Shown here: piece after piece, positions 31,518 to 34,807 of the stretch
Layout: every line of letters starts with the position of its first letter
How positions within the stretch are numbered: position 1 is the stretch's first letter
DNA from: Haloparvum sedimenti
Lineage (GTDB): Archaea; Halobacteriota; Halobacteria; Halobacteriales; Haloferacaceae
Assembly (NCBI RefSeq): GCF_001462205.1
Contig: NZ_LKIR01000068.1
Span: 36,229-71,035 of the forward strand
Length of the DNA: 34,807 nucleotides
Direction: 5' to 3'
Notes under the pieces: model-generated
The model's input: the letters and a program-made list of their open reading frames with translations, nothing else
The model's database searches: none
What the model was told of the DNA's origin: nothing
Made by a program: the position numbers and the translations under genes

Positions 31518-32717
31518 CTAGGCCAGACAGGCGGCGACGACGCGCAGCGCCGCCTCGCCGCGCACCTCCTCGGCCAGCAGGGGCACGCGCTTCACGTCGC
31601 GGCCGCGGAACAGGTCCGTCGCGCGCCCGAGGGCGTCCTGCTGGACCTCCCAGCGGCGCTGACAGAACTCGCAGTCCTCGAGGTTCGGCGAGACCACCCA
31701 CTCGGGGTCGACGCCGGTCGCGGCGGCGTTTTCGTCCCCCGCCGCTCCGCCCTCGGCGCCCGCCACGTCGGCCACGTCCGCGAGGTCCTCCATCACGCGG
31801 TTGACGACGAGCGTGTTCACCGGGATGTCGAACTCGTCGAGGCGGGCGACCAGTCGCTCGGTCTCCACGACGCTCATCTCCTCGGGAACCATCACGGCCC
31901 GGAAGTCCGTCTTCGCGGGGTCCTGCAGGACCGCGCGCAGGCGCTCGATGCGCTCGCGGAGCTCGTCGAGGTCGGCGCTCGGGTCCGGCTCCTCGTCCCC
32001 GCCGCCGAACATGCCCGTGATGCCGTCCATCATGCCCGAGAAGCGCTGCCGGAGCTTCATCACGCGGCCGAGCATCGAGTCCATCACCTCGGGTAGCTGG
32101 AGGAGCCGAAGGGTGTGGCCGGTCGGCGCGGTGTCGACGACGACGCGGTCGAAGCGCGGGTCGTCGAGGTACTCCAGCAGCTGCCGCATCGCGGCCGCCT
32201 CGTCAGCGCCGGGGACCGTCCCCTCCAGCAGGCCGCCCGCGGGACCCTCGCCGTCGGTCGAGCCGCCAGCGGCACCGCCCATACCCCCCATCCCGCCCAT
32301 CGCCTCGCCCATCTCGCCGAGGCCGCCGAGGGGGTCGGCGTCGGCGCCGAACATCCCCTCCTCCATCGCCGCGTCGGGATCGATCTCCGCGGCGAAAAGC
32401 GGCGCGTCGGCCCGGATACGGGTCGGCTCCGCGGGCACGTCGACGTCGAGCGTGTCCGACAGCGAGTGGGCCGGGTCCGTCGAGACGACGAGCGTCGGGA
32501 CGCCCGCGGCCGCCGAGGCGAGTCCGGTCGCGGCCGCCATCGTCGTCTTACCGACGCCGCCCTTCCCGCCGTAGAGCACGTACTCCGGGGCGTCGACGGT
32601 CTCGGGGAGCGGCGCGCCCTCGGTCGCGGTCAGGGTTTCCCCACCCGCGTCGGCGTCGACCGTTTCGGCCGCGTCGTCGTCGACCGTCTCGACCGGCTCG
32701 ACGTCGATCTCGTCCAT
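31518..32717 (-). CDS. Get3/ArsA-type ATPase (TRC40-like)
   Basis: The 399-residue single-domain P-loop ATPase has the deviant Walker A GGKGGVGKTT (50-59), STDPAHSLSD (79-88), and VDTAPTGHTLRLL (194-206). A methionine/glycine-rich stretch at 121-152 and SGMMDGITGMFGGG (about 227-240) sit where TRC40 proteins hold their hydrophobic client-binding helices. A CEFC pair (349-352) matches the zinc-bridged dimer of Get3. The arsenite-binding cysteines of ArsA are not evident. Delivery of tail-anchored membrane proteins is the likely role, by family. The acidic N-terminal 40 residues are disordered. The start at 32717 is the only ATG after the shadow extension. Confidence 0.9.
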   Translation of the reverse strand: MDEIDVEPVETVDDDAAETVDADAGGETLTATEGAPLPETVDAPEYVLYGGKGGVGKTTMAAATGLASAAAGVPTLVVSTDPAHSLSDTLDVDVPAEPTRIRADAPLFAAEIDPDAAMEEGMFGADADPLGGLGEMGEAMGGMGGMGGAAGGSTDGEGPAGGLLEGTVPGADEAAAMRQLLEYLDDPRFDRVVVDTAPTGHTLRLLQLPEVMDSMLGRVMKLRQRFSGMMDGITGMFGGGDEEPDPSADLDELRERIERLRAVLQDPAKTDFRAVMVPEEMSVVETERLVARLDEFDIPVNTLVVNRVMEDLADVADVAGAEGGAAGDENAAATGVDPEWVVSPNLEDCEFCQRRWEVQQDALGRATDLFRGRDVKRVPLLAEEVRGEAALRVVAACLA

Positions 32718-32814
32718 GTGGCCCGGGAGGACGGGCCGCCTTGTGTACCCGTCGGTCGCGGGCTCGGCGGGGCCGTCCGCGGACCGGGCTCGGTGTCGAA
32801 CGCCGCGGTACCGC

Positions 32815-33915
32815 CTACGAGAAGTAGTCCGCCAGCCGCTCGGCTGCCTCGACGGCCCGAGGGGTGACCAGCGCGAACCGGATCCACTCCTCACGTGCGG
32901 TGCCGAACGTCTCGCCGGGCATGCCCGCGACGCCGGCCTCGTCGACGAGTTTCTTGACGTTCGCCATCGTGCCGGGGAAGCCGTCGAAGCGCGCGAGGAC
33001 GTAGAACCCGCCCTCGGGTGTCGTGTACTCCGCGCCGGCCGTATCGAGCGCGGCGGTGAACGCGTCGATGCGTTCCTCGAGCATGCCGCGGGCCTCCGCG
33101 TAGTAGCTCGGGGGCGTCTCGCGGAGCGCGTGGAGGACGGCGTACTGGGAGGGGCGCGGGCCGGTCACGTTGACGAGCATGTGGCGCGTGCGGGCGGCCC
33201 CGACGTGTTCCTCGGGGAGGATCGCGTAGCCGACGCGGAAGCCCGTGATCGCCATCGACTTGGAGAAGCCGCCGGTGACGATGCGGTTCGGCGAGTCGAT
33301 CCGGAGCGCGCTCTCGAAGGAGCCCGTGTGGTCGAACGCCTCGTACACCTCGTCGACGACGACGAGCGCGTCGTGGGCCTCGGCGAGGCGGACCACCTCG
33401 GCGACGGCCTCGGGGTCGTAGACCGCGCCGGTCGGATTGTTGGGCGTGTTGCACATCACGAGCGCGGTCTCGTCGCTCATCGCCTCGCGGACGGCCGCGA
33501 GGTCGAGGCCGCCGTCGCGCGCGGTGGGGACGAGCCGCTGGGTCCCGCCGAGCATCTCCACCTTCCCCGGGTAGTAGGGGTAGACGGGGTCCATCAGGAG
33601 CGCCTCGTCGCCGGCGTCGCGGTCGAGCGCGCGCGCCATCGCGAGGTAGTTCGCCTCGCCGGTGCCGACGGTGATCACGACCTGCTCCGGGTCGACGCCG
33701 CGCCGCTCCGCGACCGCGATCCGGAGCTCCCGGAGGCCATCGCTCGGCGGGTACTGGAACGCGTCCGGCGAGAGCTCCGCGTACTCGGAGAGGGCGGTCC
33801 GCAGGGCCCCGGGCGGCTCCCAGTCGGGGTTCCCGCTCACCATGTCGATGACGTCGCCGTCCGCGCGGGCCGCGTACTGCATCACGTGGAAGAACTGCGG
33901 CTCCTCGTACTCCAT
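32815..33915 (-). CDS. Class I/II PLP aminotransferase
   Basis: This 366-residue fold-type I aminotransferase has MVSGNPDWEPPGALR (25-39), the NNPTG motif (159-163), DEVYEAF (188-194), the PLP lysine K219 in GGFSKSMAITGFRVGY, and the final EEWIRFALVT with the substrate-binding arginine. It differs clearly from the one at 8543 (for example SKSMAITG against SKTYAMTG), so they are separate paralogues. Aromatic, aspartate or alanine specificity cannot be told. The gene is divergent from the YdjM-like gene, with a perfect inverted repeat between them. Confidence 0.92.
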   Translation of the reverse strand: MEYEEPQFFHVMQYAARADGDVIDMVSGNPDWEPPGALRTALSEYAELSPDAFQYPPSDGLRELRIAVAERRGVDPEQVVITVGTGEANYLAMARALDRDAGDEALLMDPVYPYYPGKVEMLGGTQRLVPTARDGGLDLAAVREAMSDETALVMCNTPNNPTGAVYDPEAVAEVVRLAEAHDALVVVDEVYEAFDHTGSFESALRIDSPNRIVTGGFSKSMAITGFRVGYAILPEEHVGAARTRHMLVNVTGPRPSQYAVLHALRETPPSYYAEARGMLEERIDAFTAALDTAGAEYTTPEGGFYVLARFDGFPGTMANVKKLVDEAGVAGMPGETFGTAREEWIRFALVTPRAVEAAERLADYFS

Positions 33916-33952
33916 GTGCGGTCCTCGGTGGCGGTCCCCGTGGCTCTTTCGT

Positions 33953-34013
33953 CCGCGGCACGGCTCCCGGCCGACCGCGGACGCCGACCGGGTGGCCGGG
34001 AGCCGTGCCGCGG
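33953..34013. repeat. Perfect 20-bp inverted repeat between divergent genes
   Basis: CCGCGGCACGGCTCCCGGCC (33953-33972) is exactly complementary to 33994-34013, with a 21-base spacer. It lies in the 173-base gap between the aminotransferase (start 33915) and the membrane hydrolase (start 34089). On the aminotransferase side it begins about 38 bases upstream of the ATG, near where its promoter should be. It could be an operator, a cruciform or a decayed insertion end. It shares no sequence with the dispersed element beyond general GC richness. Confidence 0.9.
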
Positions 34014-34088
34014 ATGGTCACCGGGAGCCCCGCGCCCGCGTCGCCGTCGAGGGAAACGCTTGAGTCGGTCCCGGGAAGAGAACGCGCC

Positions 34089-34580
34089 ATGAACAAACGC
34101 GGCCACGTCCTGAACGCGCTGCTTCTGGCGATCGGGCTCGGGTTCGTCCTCGAACCGGCGGTCGATGTCGCGACAGCCGAGAAGATCGGGCAGATCACGG
34201 TGCCGATCGTCCTCGGAGCGCTGTTCCCGGACGTGGACACCGCGTTCGGCAAGCACCGGAAGACGCTGCACAGCCTGCCGGTGCTCGCGGTCGTGATGGC
34301 GTACCCGGTCGTCTTCGACAACCTCCACTTCGTCTGGATCGGCGTCCTCACCCACTACCTGCTCGACGTGGTGGGCAGCAAGCGCGGCATCGCGCTGTTT
34401 CACCCCTTCTGGGGCGAGGAGTTCGGGATCCCGGTCGGCGTGACCACTTCCAGCAAGTACGCGGACTTGGTGACCGTGATCATCACCGGCCTGGAGATCG
34501 CGGCGTTCTGGGCGGTTCACACCTACGTCGTGGACCTCGACGTGGACCTGTCGGCCGCTTCGCAGGCGATCGGGGTCTGA
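34089..34580 (+). CDS. YdjM/DUF457-like membrane-bound metal-dependent hydrolase
   Basis: The 163-residue membrane protein has the pattern LGALFPDVDTAFGKHRKTLH, whose Asp and His residues are the putative metal ligands. A second block follows, GVLTHYLLDVVGSKRGIALF, then HPFWGEEFGIPVG. About four hydrophobic helices are visible (start, 40s, 75-95, and the C-terminal VTVIITGLEIAAFWAV). The family is related to the LexA-regulated YdjM and is predicted, not proven, to hydrolyse phospholipid-type substrates. The ATG at 34089 follows a weak TATA-like CGCTTGAG at 34057-34064. Confidence 0.85.
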   Translation: MNKRGHVLNALLLAIGLGFVLEPAVDVATAEKIGQITVPIVLGALFPDVDTAFGKHRKTLHSLPVLAVVMAYPVVFDNLHFVWIGVLTHYLLDVVGSKRGIALFHPFWGEEFGIPVGVTTSSKYADLVTVIITGLEIAAFWAVHTYVVDLDVDLSAASQAIGV

Positions 34581-34624
34581 GACCTCGGCCGGTCCCCGCG
34601 CACCTCGCATCTCGTCGGTCGGGA

Positions 34625-34807
34625 GCCGGGGAGAATGCGGTGCTGATTCGGATGCGGTGCTGGTGCGGTCGCGGTGCGGGACGGTGCTGTGCTGTTGGCG
34701 CGCGCGAGCAACGCGCGCGAGGGAGGCGGCGGCGCGGCCGCCTGCGGTGTCTCCAGCGCGCTACTGCACGCTGGAGGCCAGCGGGACGCGGTTTGTCCCG
34801 CGCTGCG
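34625..34807 (-). repeat. Dispersed structured repeat, copy E (partial)
   Basis: Read on the minus strand from the window edge, this is the 3' half of a long-form element. It has the two inner hairpins (plus-strand 34781-34787 with 34795-34801, and 34751-34758 with 34769-34776), the right arm of helix 2 (34725-34741), CTCCCTCGCG, a GCGCGCG hairpin, and a tail rich in CAGCACCGCA words down to about 34630. Its left arm and helix 1 lie outside the window. I see nothing in 34581-34624. Confidence 0.82.

Noticed and set aside
1-34807. tRNA, rRNA, insertion sequence or prophage genes
   Set aside because: Reading the gaps, I found no tRNA-like cloverleaf with the conserved T-loop, and no transposase, integrase or phage protein among the translated frames.

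Overview
The window is from a haloarchaeon, most likely Halorubrum or a close relative. The evidence is very high GC, strongly acidic proteins, TATA-like boxes 26-28 bases upstream of start codons (leaderless transcripts), and archaeal lipid and coenzyme genes such as GGGP synthase and 4-phosphopantoate--beta-alanine ligase. The genus is inferred from general style; no marker gene fixes it. Almost everything is chromosomal housekeeping. There is no rRNA, tRNA, CRISPR array, transposase or phage gene.

Layout. 1-5001: a Yip1-like membrane protein, pth2-truD (overlapping stop/start), a small tail-anchored-like protein and pyruvate kinase. 5632-13722: an M20 amidohydrolase, the CoA-pathway ligase, a universal stress protein, a class I aminotransferase, a Xi-type glutathione transferase homologue, a haloarchaeal TIM-barrel-like protein, a DAO-family flavoprotein and a Rieske protein. 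14366-18735: an overlapping pabB-pabA-pabC operon making p-aminobenzoate, a helix-hairpin-helix protein and a four-helix membrane protein. 19507-21947: a MATE exporter and methylthioadenosine phosphorylase. 22059-27464: a chromosome-organisation operon (coiled-coil protein, smc, scpA, then a small two-repeat protein). 27542-34580: threonine synthase, DUF192, a creatininase-family protein, an HNH-like zinc protein, GGGP synthase, a Get3/ArsA-type ATPase, a second aminotransferase and a YdjM-like membrane hydrolase.

The most unusual content is non-coding. Five stretches (1-210, 5130-5510, 13853-14320, 18780-19345, 34625-34807; the first and last cut by the window edges) are copies of one dispersed element. 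Each complete copy has one or more 69-78 base 5' modules, a long-range helix (GAAAG-CCC-CAGCCGGCTCGA pairing with TCGAGCCGGCTG-CCC-CTTTC), a linker, and a second 17-18 bp helix followed by CTCCCTCGCG. Where copies differ in sequence, both sides of the helices change together. The tips of the helices carry interchangeable hairpins, several with a GC-RGTR-GC loop. This looks like a selected structure, either a structured RNA or a hairpin-type non-autonomous repeat, and not a protein-coding region. It is the best candidate here for something undescribed.

Other intergenic structures of note: a perfect 20-bp inverted repeat (33953-34013), a 15-bp tandem array (19346-19465), three 28-base-spaced repeats (2856-2926), 11-bp phased repeats (10994-11037) and a 9-bp-arm palindrome in a divergent promoter (18207-18228).
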